Assembly: GCF_000383235.1 (NCBI RefSeq)
Contig: NZ_KB910924.1
Span: 62,001-126,000, forward strand
Reading direction: 5' to 3'
DNA: 64,000 nucleotides
From: Bacillus sp. 123MFChir2
GTDB taxonomy: Bacteria; Bacillota; Bacilli; Bacillales; Bacillaceae_G
Positions 24,829 through 31,689 of the stretch are shown here, in pieces; position 1 is the stretch's first letter, and every line of letters starts with the position of its first letter. Made by a program: the position numbers and the translations under genes. Under the pieces are notes generated by a model. The model was not told the DNA's origin, ran no database searches, and saw nothing but the letters and a program-made list of their open reading frames with translations.

Positions 24829-24926
24829 AATATTATTTTTCGATATTTCATGTTAAGTTAGATGAGGTGATTTTATCCATGTCACCATTGCAAATTTCTG
24901 CCCCATCAATATATGGGGCCTTTTTA
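24829..24926 (+). ncRNA. Array unit 18: sigma-E-like element plus terminated RNA
   Basis: AATATT (24829-24834), 14 bp, CATGTTAA (24849-24856), matching unit 10. The terminator is GCCCCAT/ATGGGGC (24900-24919) plus TTTTT. A 38-codon frame (24879-24995, MSPLQISAPSIYGAFLLG...) with an AGGTGAT site starts inside the unit but runs through the terminator. Whether it is translated is unclear. Confidence 0.42.
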
Positions 24927-24991
24927 TTGGGAAATTTTAAATTATATTACAACCACACCTTCGCCACTTATGGCGACAATTTCAAATCGTA

Positions 24992-25183
24992 TTAAATCAA
25001 CACTGTTTCCCGCTTTTCAATACGAATTACTTTATTGTTCTTGTATATTAAAGAATGCTCGCCATGTCCGCTAGATGGGGGATCTATTTGCTGAATCTGT
25101 CCATCTTTCACTACATAAATCTTATTTTCTTTTAAATCTATTTCAGCTTTCATTTCTGCAATATTTTCTTTAATAATTCCCAC
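24992..25183 (-). CDS. DUF3954-like small phage protein
   Basis: The conserved core MKAEIDLKENKIYVVKDGQI, then QQIDPPSSGHGEHSLIYKN, is typical of the DUF3954 family found in Bacillus phage early regions. A GTG start at 25183 (VGIIKEN) has a GGAGTGG ribosome site at the right distance; the ATG at 25198 is an alternative without a site. About 63 aa. It is the last gene of the early operon and ends convergently with the RNA array. The function is unknown. Confidence 0.7.
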   Translation of the reverse strand: MGIIKENIAEMKAEIDLKENKIYVVKDGQIQQIDPPSSGHGEHSLIYKNNKVIRIEKRETVLI

Positions 25184-25201
25184 CGAAACCACTCCCATTT
25201 A

Positions 25202-25256
25202 TGCTATAATTACTTTGTGGATAATTATGTCGAGAGCAATCTCGGCTTTTTTTATT
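25202..25256 (+). ncRNA. Promoter-terminator mini-unit antisense to the early operon (A)
   Basis: An extended -10 TGCTATAAT (25202-25210) with no clear -35 is followed about 20 nt later by a hairpin CGAGA/TCTCG (25231-25244) and GGC plus seven T. The predicted RNA is only about 40 nt. The same TATAATTAC start block recurs at 28137 and 28633. Confidence 0.4.
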
Positions 25257-25266
25257 TTGTGTAATC

Positions 25267-25629
25267 TCATAAATACTGCACAACATCTTCTGGGATAAAT
25301 GTTTGTTCCACTGACAAGTAAAGCCGTATTGGAATTGGTTGTTTATTATCCCTTGCTTGCTTACATAATTCTTCAGCTTTCTCCCAACCAAAGCGCTGAT
25401 CTTCCGACCGCTTATATCGCCAAATTCCAATTGTATAATCCTCAAACAGTTCGTACTTTTCATCATATGTAGTTGTTTGTTTCAACTCATCAGTTCCCTT
25501 AGCTCTACGTGGAACTTGAACAATCACATCTGCATAACGCACTTGAGAGCTTGAATATTGAACTTTAGCTCTCTTAATATTAAATTCAGATACTCGTTCG
25601 ACATCAAAGATTGTTAACTGCTTTGGCAT
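25267..25629 (-). CDS. Conserved phage hypothetical protein, 120 aa
   Basis: The preferred start is the ATG at 25629 (MPKQLTIFDVERV) with AAGGATGG upstream; 25638 would leave the ribosome site too close. It is a soluble alpha/beta protein with a mid part of the YDEKYELFEDYTIGIWRYKR type. It follows the replicative helicase gene. No function was recognised. Confidence 0.6.
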   Translation of the reverse strand: MPKQLTIFDVERVSEFNIKRAKVQYSSSQVRYADVIVQVPRRAKGTDELKQTTTYDEKYELFEDYTIGIWRYKRSEDQRFGWEKAEELCKQARDNKQPIPIRLYLSVEQTFIPEDVVQYL

Positions 25630-25664
25630 ATGTCCCATCCTTTTCCCTTCTCATCATCACAACA

Positions 25665-27008
25665 TTACTGTGCCTCCTGCCTAGATTCATTATCAAATCT
25701 ACGTTCAAGATTGATAAACTTACTAAACTCTTTAATAAAAGCCAGTTCTACAACGCCTACAGGGCCGTTTCTCTGTTTAGCTAGAATAATTTCAGTCACA
25801 TTTTTATTCGCTGTTTCTGCATCGTAATAATCTTCACGGTATAGGAATGCAATCAAATCCGCATCTTGCTCGATTTGTCCAGTCTCACGTAAATCAGATA
25901 ACAACGGCCGCTTATCTTGTCTATTTTCAACAGCACGACTTAACTGTGATAATGCAATTACACAAACTTTTAATTCTCTGGCCATCAATTTCAACTTGCG
26001 GCTAATCTCACCAATTTCTTGCATGCGGTTTCCTTTATGTTTTGGATCACCTACGATAAGTTGTAGATAATCGATTGCTATTAACACCTTTTTATTTGGA
26101 TGTTTACGTTTCAATTTTCTTGTCTTTGCATAAATTTCTTGCATTGTTACATTTGGCTTATCATATATTTCTAGCGGCAAGTTATTAATTAGTCCCATCG
26201 CTTGACTAATCTTTTCCCAGTCCTTGATGTTACATAGTTTTTTAGGGTTCTTCATTTTTGTCGCATCAACGTTTCCAGCGCTCGAGATCATGCGCTTAAG
26301 CAATTGTTCTTCTCCCATCTCTAGTGAAAATATTCCTGTCGCTGCATCTGAACTTGCTGCATTATAGGCGATGTTTAACACAAATGCAGTTTTCCCCATC
26401 GATGGACGCCCACCCACAATGATTAAATCTCCTTCCTGCAATCCAGAAGTCATGCTATTCAAGTTGTTGTAACCAGTATTTATGCCTGTTAAATCACCAA
26501 CATCAATCTGCATTTTTTGATATAACTCTACAAGAGTTCCTCTTAAATCAAATTCACCTGCATATCCTGTCTCCTCAATGGCATTCAACTCATCAATTGT
26601 GTTGCTAATCGCACTAATATCCTTGTCATTTTTAAGATTGTTATATAAATTGACAACTACTTCTTGAGCGTGTCTCATCTTCCAAGCTTCGATAACTAGA
26701 CCTTCGTGATAAGAGAAATTCTTTGTTGTTGAAACGACCTCGGTTAGATTAACAAAAAACTCTACACCGCCAATTTGTTGGATAAAGATTTCATCAAATT
26801 TAGCAATTACTGATACAAGATCTATTGGGCTCTCAGCATCATCTAATTCCTTCATAGCCTTAAAAACAATTTGATGTGCTGGATGTGAAAATTGTTTTTC
26901 TTTTAACTGACAATCTTTAATTAAATCACCTTCAAGAAGGATGCTACCTAAAACACTTTGTTCGGCTTCTGTATTGCGAATGATTTCGTTACTCATCGCA
27001 TCATCCAT
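25665..27008 (-). CDS. Replicative DNA helicase, DnaB family
   Basis: The protein has 447 aa. The DnaB N-terminal domain is at about 8-110. The RecA-like core carries Walker A (GGRPSMGKTAF, about 203), Walker B (VLIAIDYLQLI), the H3 region (ALSQLSRAVE) and H4 (DLRETGQIEQDADLI). It unwinds phage DNA at the fork and is loaded by the DnaD-like protein encoded just upstream. It overlaps that gene by 16 bp; the ATG at 26996 (MSNEIIRN) may be the true start. Confidence 0.95.
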   Translation of the reverse strand: MDDAMSNEIIRNTEAEQSVLGSILLEGDLIKDCQLKEKQFSHPAHQIVFKAMKELDDAESPIDLVSVIAKFDEIFIQQIGGVEFFVNLTEVVSTTKNFSYHEGLVIEAWKMRHAQEVVVNLYNNLKNDKDISAISNTIDELNAIEETGYAGEFDLRGTLVELYQKMQIDVGDLTGINTGYNNLNSMTSGLQEGDLIIVGGRPSMGKTAFVLNIAYNAASSDAATGIFSLEMGEEQLLKRMISSAGNVDATKMKNPKKLCNIKDWEKISQAMGLINNLPLEIYDKPNVTMQEIYAKTRKLKRKHPNKKVLIAIDYLQLIVGDPKHKGNRMQEIGEISRKLKLMARELKVCVIALSQLSRAVENRQDKRPLLSDLRETGQIEQDADLIAFLYREDYYDAETANKNVTEIILAKQRNGPVGVVELAFIKEFSKFINLERRFDNESRQEAQ

Positions 27009-27922
27009 CCGTTCTGTTGGTTAAGCGCTGCAAGTTCTTCATCGGTAGGTGCATTTTGTTGCCAAGACTCTTGTTGTTGCAATACTTGCTTAGTTGATTC
27101 AGATAAACCTTTTTGCTGGTAAGTTGGTTGTTGTTTCACCTGTGTTATTTTCTTAGCACGAAATGCTTTATCAGCCACCTCGACATCAGCTACTGTCTTT
27201 AGACCTTTAAGGTGCCAATCTCGTAAAATTGTATTTACGTAAGACATATTTCTAGTATTTTTCTCTAAAGCGATTTCCATTGCTTTAACAACAAGCTCTG
27301 CATTTAGGTCGTCTATCCAACCATGAATACCATCTGCGATAAATGGTGTAATGAATCCGAAGTTCTGTTCGTAAAAAGAAATTGGATTAACTTCAACAAC
27401 GTCTTCCGCGCTCGCGCGTTCTTCTTGTTGTTGTTCTTTTTCTTTTTCTTTTTCTTCTTCTTGCCCACCTGTCGTTGACGTATCGTCGGACGTATCGTTA
27501 GCAACAAGAAATTCTTCGAAAATGGAACGAATTTTATCGTTTTTAACTTTTTGTGCAACTAAACCGACCAGACTAACATCTGACACTCCATCTAATTCTT
27601 TACGGATACAATCCTCAATCGGTTTACCACCTCTATTAAGGTTGTATTTTCCCCAGTTGATAATCGCTAATTCTCGTGTTTCTGGATTATACTTAACTAA
27701 TTTATGGTGCTTTTCAAAACGATCTAAGAGTGAATTAATACTTTCCATGGAATATCCTAAATCAAAAGCCATTTGCTTTTTCGTAATTTGGTATACGCCA
27801 ATTTGTGTAGTGCGTGGATTTGTAAGAAGATACAAATTAAACAACTTATCTTCTGGAGTCATTTCCTCAATAACCTTTGCATCCTGCCAAAATGAAACTT
27901 GTACTTGTCTATAAACTGCCAT
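26993..27922 (-). CDS. Phage replisome organizer, DnaD-like
   Basis: The protein has 309 aa from the ATG at 27922, chosen for its AGGAGG site. The N-terminal winged-helix part (MAVYRQVQVSFWQDAKVIEE) is typical of phage replisome organizers. A low-complexity Glu/Lys/Gln linker (about 165-190) precedes a DnaD/DnaB_2-type C-terminal domain (FYEQNFGFITPFIADGIHGW). It recognises the phage origin and loads the helicase. The origin may lie within or near this gene. Confidence 0.88.
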   Translation of the reverse strand: MAVYRQVQVSFWQDAKVIEEMTPEDKLFNLYLLTNPRTTQIGVYQITKKQMAFDLGYSMESINSLLDRFEKHHKLVKYNPETRELAIINWGKYNLNRGGKPIEDCIRKELDGVSDVSLVGLVAQKVKNDKIRSIFEEFLVANDTSDDTSTTGGQEEEKEKEKEQQQEERASAEDVVEVNPISFYEQNFGFITPFIADGIHGWIDDLNAELVVKAMEIALEKNTRNMSYVNTILRDWHLKGLKTVADVEVADKAFRAKKITQVKQQPTYQQKGLSESTKQVLQQQESWQQNAPTDEELAALNQQNGWMMR

Positions 27923-27923
27923 A

Positions 27924-28100
27924 TTATTCATCCTCCTGTTTGCATATCGCAAATCCATCTTCTATACGTAATAAGCGATAATTCTTATATCCTTTTGCGA
28001 GATACTGCTGTACTAAATGAATGAGATGTTGCTTTGATGTCGATCGCTGAAATATCGTAGGATTCAGCATCACTCTATGTATTTTCTTGTCTAAAAGCAT
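27924..28100 (-). CDS. Small phage protein, 58 aa
   Basis: The ATG at 28098-28100 follows ATGGAGGGTG. The product begins MLLDKKIHRVMLNPTIFQRS and ends FAICKQEDE; it is basic with a helical centre (KQHLIHLVQQYLAKGYKNYR). Its stop is 1 bp from the replisome organizer start, so the two are coupled. No family was recognised. Confidence 0.6.
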   Translation of the reverse strand: MLLDKKIHRVMLNPTIFQRSTSKQHLIHLVQQYLAKGYKNYRLLRIEDGFAICKQEDE

Positions 28101-28113
28101 GCAACACCCTCCA

Positions 28114-28205
28114 TTGTTATCCAGCGTTTAATTTGGTATAATTACCCTAACTTAATTTTTGAAAGCTATTTATCTATCACTTTGCCGAGTGATAGATTTT
28201 TTTAT
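28114..28205 (+). ncRNA. Promoter-terminator mini-unit antisense to the early operon (B)
   Basis: A near-consensus sigma-A promoter, TTGTTA (28114-28119), 17 bp, TATAAT (28137-28142) with a TG extension, is followed within about 60 nt by a terminator stem CTATCACT/AGTGATAG around TTGCCG and seven T (28199-28205). The predicted RNA is about 55 nt and has no ORF. Its 3' end abuts the stop of the minus-strand 94-aa gene. Confidence 0.5.
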
Positions 28206-28486
28206 TTCTTTCGCTTCACTAAAGAAGCATTAACCCCATTCGCTTGGAGCCCCTTAATCACCACACGATAACTTTTATATACCTCATGTTCTTCTTTTGC
28301 ATCACGAAGCATTTTAAATTCTTTCATGCATCGATCCAGTTCTTCTTCCCAGCGATTTGATTCTTCAGCTGATTTTGCATTAAACATGTTATGAACGCTC
28401 GCAATCATACAATCATGGAGCTTATTCGCAAACGAAAAATCTCCTGGAAGAACAAGATCATGTAGACGATCATATTTAGTTGTCAT
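28202..28486 (-). CDS. Conserved phage hypothetical protein, 94 aa
   Basis: A helical soluble protein (MTTKYDRLHDLVLPGDFSFA) with a central WEEELDRCMKEFKMLRDAKE helix and basic C terminus VKRKK. It lies in the early operon upstream of the replication genes. No family was recognised. Confidence 0.6.
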   Translation of the reverse strand: MTTKYDRLHDLVLPGDFSFANKLHDCMIASVHNMFNAKSAEESNRWEEELDRCMKEFKMLRDAKEEHEVYKSYRVVIKGLQANGVNASLVKRKK

Positions 28487-28630
28487 AATTCACACATCTT
28501 CTCTATTTGAATTTGATGCTGTACGCATCGTTACAACCAGAAAGAAGAATCATTTTTAAAGGGGATGGGGTAACAATTCTTTCTGGTCATAACGACAAGC
28601 ACAGTGGCTTGTCCAAATGATTAATAAAAT
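28487..28630. repeat. Inverted repeats in an early-region gap
   Basis: ACCAGAAAGAA (28536-28546) and TTCTTTCTGGT (28577-28587) are a perfect 11-bp inverted pair around a GGGGATGGGG tract. A second pair, GACAAGC/GCTTGTC, lies at 28594-28613. The location upstream of the replication genes is compatible with regulator binding or an origin element. Confidence 0.45.
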
Positions 28631-28690
28631 GTTATAATTACTTTGTTGAATTTATTTTGAGCTACTGTTGTCTAGGCGGTAGCTTTTTCT
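28609..28690 (+). ncRNA. Promoter-terminator mini-unit antisense to the early operon (C)
   Basis: TTGTCC (28609-28614), 18 bp, TATAAT (28633-28638) with a TG extension, then a stem AGCTAC/GTAGCT (about 28661-28683) and TTTTTCTTTT. The predicted RNA is about 45 nt. The terminator lies over the 3' end of the minus-strand 73-aa gene. Confidence 0.42.
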
Positions 28691-28893
28691 TTTGCCTTTT
28701 TATGCTTCAAAGTAAACGAAGCTTCAATAATTCGGATTCGAATTGCTATTAACTTCTTATTAAGCTTTAATTCTCTAACTTTTTTAAAATCCCCAAATAC
28801 TGTAGCTAACTTTATTTCTCCATTTAATTTCGCTTCACAACGAATTAATTTTTTGTAATCATCTAACCTAGGATTTTTATAATCTACCGTCAT
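28672..28893 (-). CDS. Small basic phage protein, 73 aa
   Basis: Lys-rich and helical (MTVDYKNPRLDDYKKLIRCE ... KHKKAKEKATA). It overlaps the upstream gene by 4 bp (ATGA) and so is coupled. No family was recognised. Confidence 0.55.
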   Translation of the reverse strand: MTVDYKNPRLDDYKKLIRCEAKLNGEIKLATVFGDFKKVRELKLNKKLIAIRIRIIEASFTLKHKKAKEKATA

Positions 28894-29171
28894 TCTGTTT
28901 TACCTTCCTCTCCTTGAATCATTTCAATAGTTTGTTGAAGTTTTTCCACATATTTTTCTAAAGTCTTTACTGTTCGTTGATCACAGTGGATATATCCAGA
29001 ATAAATTCCATACTTGACTTGGCTTGAATTATCTTGTTTTTTAATCATCTCGTCTTTCTGAGTTGTGTAGGTTTCAATTTGTTCTTGTAAAAATTGAATT
29101 TCATGCTTCATATTCTCAATTAAGCTTAATTGCATTAAGATAGCTAGTTCTCTGTTCTTATTAAGTGTCAT
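28890..29171 (-). CDS. Coiled-coil phage protein, 93 aa
   Basis: Two predicted coiled-coil helices (about 12-47 and 70-90) flank a short Gly/Tyr turn (KYGIYSGYIHCDQ). The start ATG is preceded by AAAGGAGTG. It is part of the early operon. The function is unknown. Confidence 0.6.
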   Translation of the reverse strand: MTLNKNRELAILMQLSLIENMKHEIQFLQEQIETYTTQKDEMIKKQDNSSQVKYGIYSGYIHCDQRTVKTLEKYVEKLQQTIEMIQGEEGKTE

Positions 29172-29185
29172 TTTCTTTCACTCCT

Positions 29186-29773
29186 TTACAGCACTTTTGT
29201 TAAAGTCATTAAGCTATCCACCGATTGAATAATAACGTTTTCTGCCATAGCCTTTTGCAACCAGCTTCTTTGTATTTGTTCCATAATTCCAAAGTGAACT
29301 TGTTCTAACGCTTGTACTACACATTGAGTAGCTTGGATTGTATCGAAGATTTCCTTAGCATGAACTGCGTATTCGTGTTTCTTCTTTTCATCGAGCTGCC
29401 ATGATCTTGTTGTAACTTGCAAGCTCATAATTTCTTTGGCTGCCGCTATTCCCTCTTCAGCTTGTTTAATGTAGTTCATCAATTGTAAATTCACATCTTG
29501 AGTTAAACGTGGATCTGTAGGCGGTAGATCAACACCATAAATATGTTTAATCGCTTGTTGATTCAACTTTGCCCCTGTCGCATGGCACCAATCCATCGCA
29601 AGTTCAAATTCTGGTTTAGAAAGTCCAGATTCAATACGAGTTAATCGTTCATGTGTAATGCCAAGGTACTTAGATAATCCTTTCTTAGTTTTCAGATGGA
29701 CATTGTCACAACATTCTCTAGCATTCTGTAACAATTCCCCTATTGCTGAATTGCAGTATATGCTTGTTCCCAT
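29186..29773 (-). CDS. HTH (XRE-like) early regulator, 195 aa
   Basis: Residues about 25-80 form a Cro/CI-type helix-turn-helix (LSKYLGITHERLTRIESGLS). The C-terminal 110 residues are helical with no recognised domain. The position after the Cro-like gene suggests control of early functions. The start ATG at 29773 has only a weak site (GGAGACG). Confidence 0.75.
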   Translation of the reverse strand: MGTSIYCNSAIGELLQNARECCDNVHLKTKKGLSKYLGITHERLTRIESGLSKPEFELAMDWCHATGAKLNQQAIKHIYGVDLPPTDPRLTQDVNLQLMNYIKQAEEGIAAAKEIMSLQVTTRSWQLDEKKKHEYAVHAKEIFDTIQATQCVVQALEQVHFGIMEQIQRSWLQKAMAENVIIQSVDSLMTLTKVL

Positions 29774-29863
29774 ATTTGTTCGTCTCCATATTTAGTTTTC
29801 AAATGGTTACAATGAATTTAATACGTACGTAACTTGTCTATTTTTTATGTAAAAAGAGAGGAG

Positions 29864-30112
29864 TTATTCCTCAATATTTTCTTTCACTTGCATTTCTTTG
29901 ATGATGGCCCAACCAGCCTTGTAATATGCTTGAAGGGTTTTATCAATATCCTTTTGCGATTTAGGTTCAGGAGCCACGACATGGACTTTTGTTTTTCCAA
30001 ATTCATAAGTCGCTGCATATTCTTCTTGTTGGCTCATGGTGTCACCTCTTGAAGTGCTTTTTATATGTGTATGCCGCTGATCTGTTGGTACTGCCATTGG
30101 AAGTTCTGACAT
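29864..30112 (-). CDS. Phage early hypothetical protein, 82 aa (alternative start gives 57 aa)
   Basis: Both the ATG at 30112 (AAGGAGGTGG) and the internal ATG at 30037 (AGAGGTGAC) have strong ribosome sites, so two forms may be made. The C-terminal part (YEFGKTKVHVVAPEP, then QAYYKAGWAIIKEMQ) resembles short conserved phage proteins downstream of repressor genes. The role is unknown. Confidence 0.65.
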   Translation of the reverse strand: MSELPMAVPTDQRHTHIKSTSRGDTMSQQEEYAATYEFGKTKVHVVAPEPKSQKDIDKTLQAYYKAGWAIIKEMQVKENIEE

Positions 30113-30128
30113 TTTTCCACCTCCTTAA

Positions 30129-30145
30129 GGACACATTTCGTTTCC
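30129..30145. promoter_or_regulatory. Outlying 17-bp operator downstream of the Cro-like gene
   Basis: GGACACATTTCGTTTCC shares the palindrome form RGAAAC-N5-GTTTCY (one mismatch) with the four operators at 30358-30466. It lies between the Cro-like gene and the next gene, over that gene's leader. Confidence 0.6.
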
Positions 30146-30148
30146 TTT

Positions 30149-30340
30149 TTAGTTAAAAAAAAGATTATCTATTGTATTTTTATATAAATCAGCTATTTTT
30201 TTAGCTAACTCTAGAGATGGTGTTCTATCACCTCTTTCAATAGCTCCCAGCATTTGAGGAGTTATATCTAATTTTTTTGCAATTTCAATTCTTGATTTAC
30301 CATTTCTATACAGAATCAATTTGTTTCTTTTTTTGTTCAC
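30149..30340 (-). CDS. Cro-like XRE regulator, 63 aa
   Basis: The protein is one HTH domain (SRIEIAKKLDITPQMLGAIE), in the position and size of a lytic Cro repressor. It diverges from the ImmR-like repressor across the operator array, so the two probably compete for the same sites to set lysis or lysogeny. Confidence 0.85.
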   Translation of the reverse strand: MNKKRNKLILYRNGKSRIEIAKKLDITPQMLGAIERGDRTPSLELAKKIADLYKNTIDNLFFN

Positions 30341-30357
30341 TTCTTCACCACCTTATC

Positions 30358-30466
30358 GGAAACATTTTGTTTCCTTTCAACTTAAATATATAGAAACAAT
30401 TCGTTTCTGTCAATATTTTTTAGAAACTTTTCGTTTCCTTTGTGGAAATAGAAACTAAACGTTTCT
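30358..30466. promoter_or_regulatory. Immunity operator array: four 17-bp palindromes
   Basis: The sites are 30358-30374, 30392-30408, 30422-30438 and 30450-30466, all of the form RGAAAC-N5-GTTTCY. Spacings are 34, 30 and 28 bp start to start, about three turns of helix. They fill the divergent region between the Cro-like and ImmR-like genes and cover both promoters. Confidence 0.9.
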
Positions 30467-30515
30467 ATAATTAACTTTAATGACTCTATCCTTATACAGA
30501 AAGAAGGGAGAATTT

Positions 30516-30953
30516 ATGCTTGGGAAAAAGATTGCTGAGCTTAGAAAGAACCAAAAACTAAGTCAATATGAATTAGCCAATCGATTAGGGTTTTCACGTG
30601 GAAAATTAGCTAATTATGAACAAGGAACTCGCGAACCTGATTATGAGACACTTAAAAAAATTGCTGATTTTTTTGAAGTATCAACAGACTATTTGTTAGA
30701 TAGAACAGTAAAAAAAGAATTACCTTCTAATGAGCTACCTGATTTATCTAAAAACGAAGAACGTGACATAGCACGCAATTTAGAAAAAGCATTAGAAGAA
30801 TTAAACAATAGTGACGAAGCATTAATGTTCGATGGAGAACCGATCGATGAACATACAAAAGAAATGATCCGTATTTCTCTTGAAAACTCAATGCGAATGG
30901 CAAAAGAATTAGCAAAGCAAAAATTCACTCCAAGCAAATATAAAAAAGATTAA
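30516..30953 (+). CDS. ImmR/CI-like lysogeny repressor
   Basis: The protein has 145 aa from the ATG at 30516 (MLGKKIAELR, site AAGGGAG); the upstream in-frame ATG at 30480 lacks one. The HTH is at about 15-55 (LSQYELANRLGFSRGKLANY), followed by a helical C-terminal region. It is followed 12 bp later by an ImmA-type protease, the arrangement in ICEBs1 and phi105, where damage signals lead to repressor cleavage and induction. Confidence 0.88.
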   Translation: MLGKKIAELRKNQKLSQYELANRLGFSRGKLANYEQGTREPDYETLKKIADFFEVSTDYLLDRTVKKELPSNELPDLSKNEERDIARNLEKALEELNNSDEALMFDGEPIDEHTKEMIRISLENSMRMAKELAKQKFTPSKYKKD

Positions 30954-30965
30954 GTGGAGTAATTT

Positions 30966-31400
30966 ATGAACATCAAAGAATACGTACTAAACATTACAAA
31001 AAAATATGAAACAATAGATCCATTTGAAATTGCCAGACAAAAAAATATTACTGTGTTGTATGCTGACCTAGGGAATACCCTTGGTTTTTACAACACTTAT
31101 AAGCGCTTTAAATTTATACATATTAATAATCAAATTGACGAAACCACTCAACGATTTGTTTGTGCACATGAATTAGGTCATGCTGTACTTCATCCTAAAG
31201 CAAATACCCCCTTCTTACGTAACCAAACATTCTTTTCGGTGGATCGCTTAGAAATTGAAGCGAATACATTCGCTGTAGAGTTATTACTAACTGATGAAAT
31301 GGTTTCTGCATATGAAGATACTCGTTTATCTATTCAAGAAGTTGCAGAGATTCATGGGGTTCCCGGTGGATTCGCCCGGTTAAAATCGTATGTTTGCTAA
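30966..31400 (+). CDS. ImmA/IrrE-family metallopeptidase (anti-repressor)
   Basis: The protein has 144 aa, with a zinc protease motif HELGH (in FVCAHELGHAVLHPKAN, about 66-82) and a downstream Glu in EIEANTFAVELL as third ligand. It would cleave the adjacent repressor to trigger induction. It shares the transcript with the repressor. Confidence 0.9.
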   Translation: MNIKEYVLNITKKYETIDPFEIARQKNITVLYADLGNTLGFYNTYKRFKFIHINNQIDETTQRFVCAHELGHAVLHPKANTPFLRNQTFFSVDRLEIEANTFAVELLLTDEMVSAYEDTRLSIQEVAEIHGVPGGFARLKSYVC

Positions 31401-31418
31401 GTAAGAAAGAGGAGTTTT

Positions 31419-31508
31419 ATGTATACGGAGAATAATAAAATATTTAGCACCATGTTGAAGGTGTTTTTATTTTCATTGAGACTTCCTAAAAAATACACTT
31501 GTACATAA
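31419..31508 (+). CDS. Possible 29-aa peptide overlapping a weak terminator
   Basis: AAGAGGAG precedes the ATG at 31419; the peptide begins MYTENNKIFSTMLKVFLFSL. A short hairpin CACC/GGTG followed by TTTTTATTTT (about 31447-31471) lies inside it, so the stretch may instead be the end of the immR-immA transcript. The rest of the gap to 31680 shows nothing clear. Confidence 0.25.
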   Translation: MYTENNKIFSTMLKVFLFSLRLPKKYTCT

Positions 31509-31689
31509 TATTTCAAAATATTTCACATCAAAGGAAGAGGAATCTAACATTACTCACTTCTTATCATGCTATGAATATACAATAGACACCTTAGAATAAA
31601 TTACATTGAATCATCACCATCCTTATCCTATCAATAAATGAACTAAAATCAATTTAATAATCAGAAAAACTAATAAGGAGATAACTAAT

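Larger units (their letters stand above)
21602..24926 (+). repeat. Tandem array of promoter-terminator units with sporulation-type promoters
   Basis: Within 3.3 kb, 16 short plus-strand units and two protein genes follow one another. Each unit is a promoter-like element, about 50-95 nt without a credible ORF, and a hairpin with a T-run; the next promoter often starts directly in the T-run. Nine promoters of the GTATA...CATACTA type (sigma-G pattern) are near-copies of each other, as are the terminators (AGCAGTTAGC/GCTGACTGCT). Four units have sigma-K-like and two sigma-E-like elements; one more (23212-23357) has only a weak match. The end block (24432-24926) repeats the G, G, K, E order. The array is convergent with the phage early operon and antiparallel to all lytic genes. 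Confidence 0.75.

Noticed and set aside
21602-24926. CRISPR array
   Set aside because: Repeated segments are promoters and terminator hairpins with variable spacing and sequence drift; there are no regular spacers and no cas genes.
27313-27558. 81-codon minus-strand frame with poly-Lys
   Set aside because: It is out of frame within the Glu/Lys linker of the replisome organizer; the poly-Lys stretch comes from the GAAAAA repeats.
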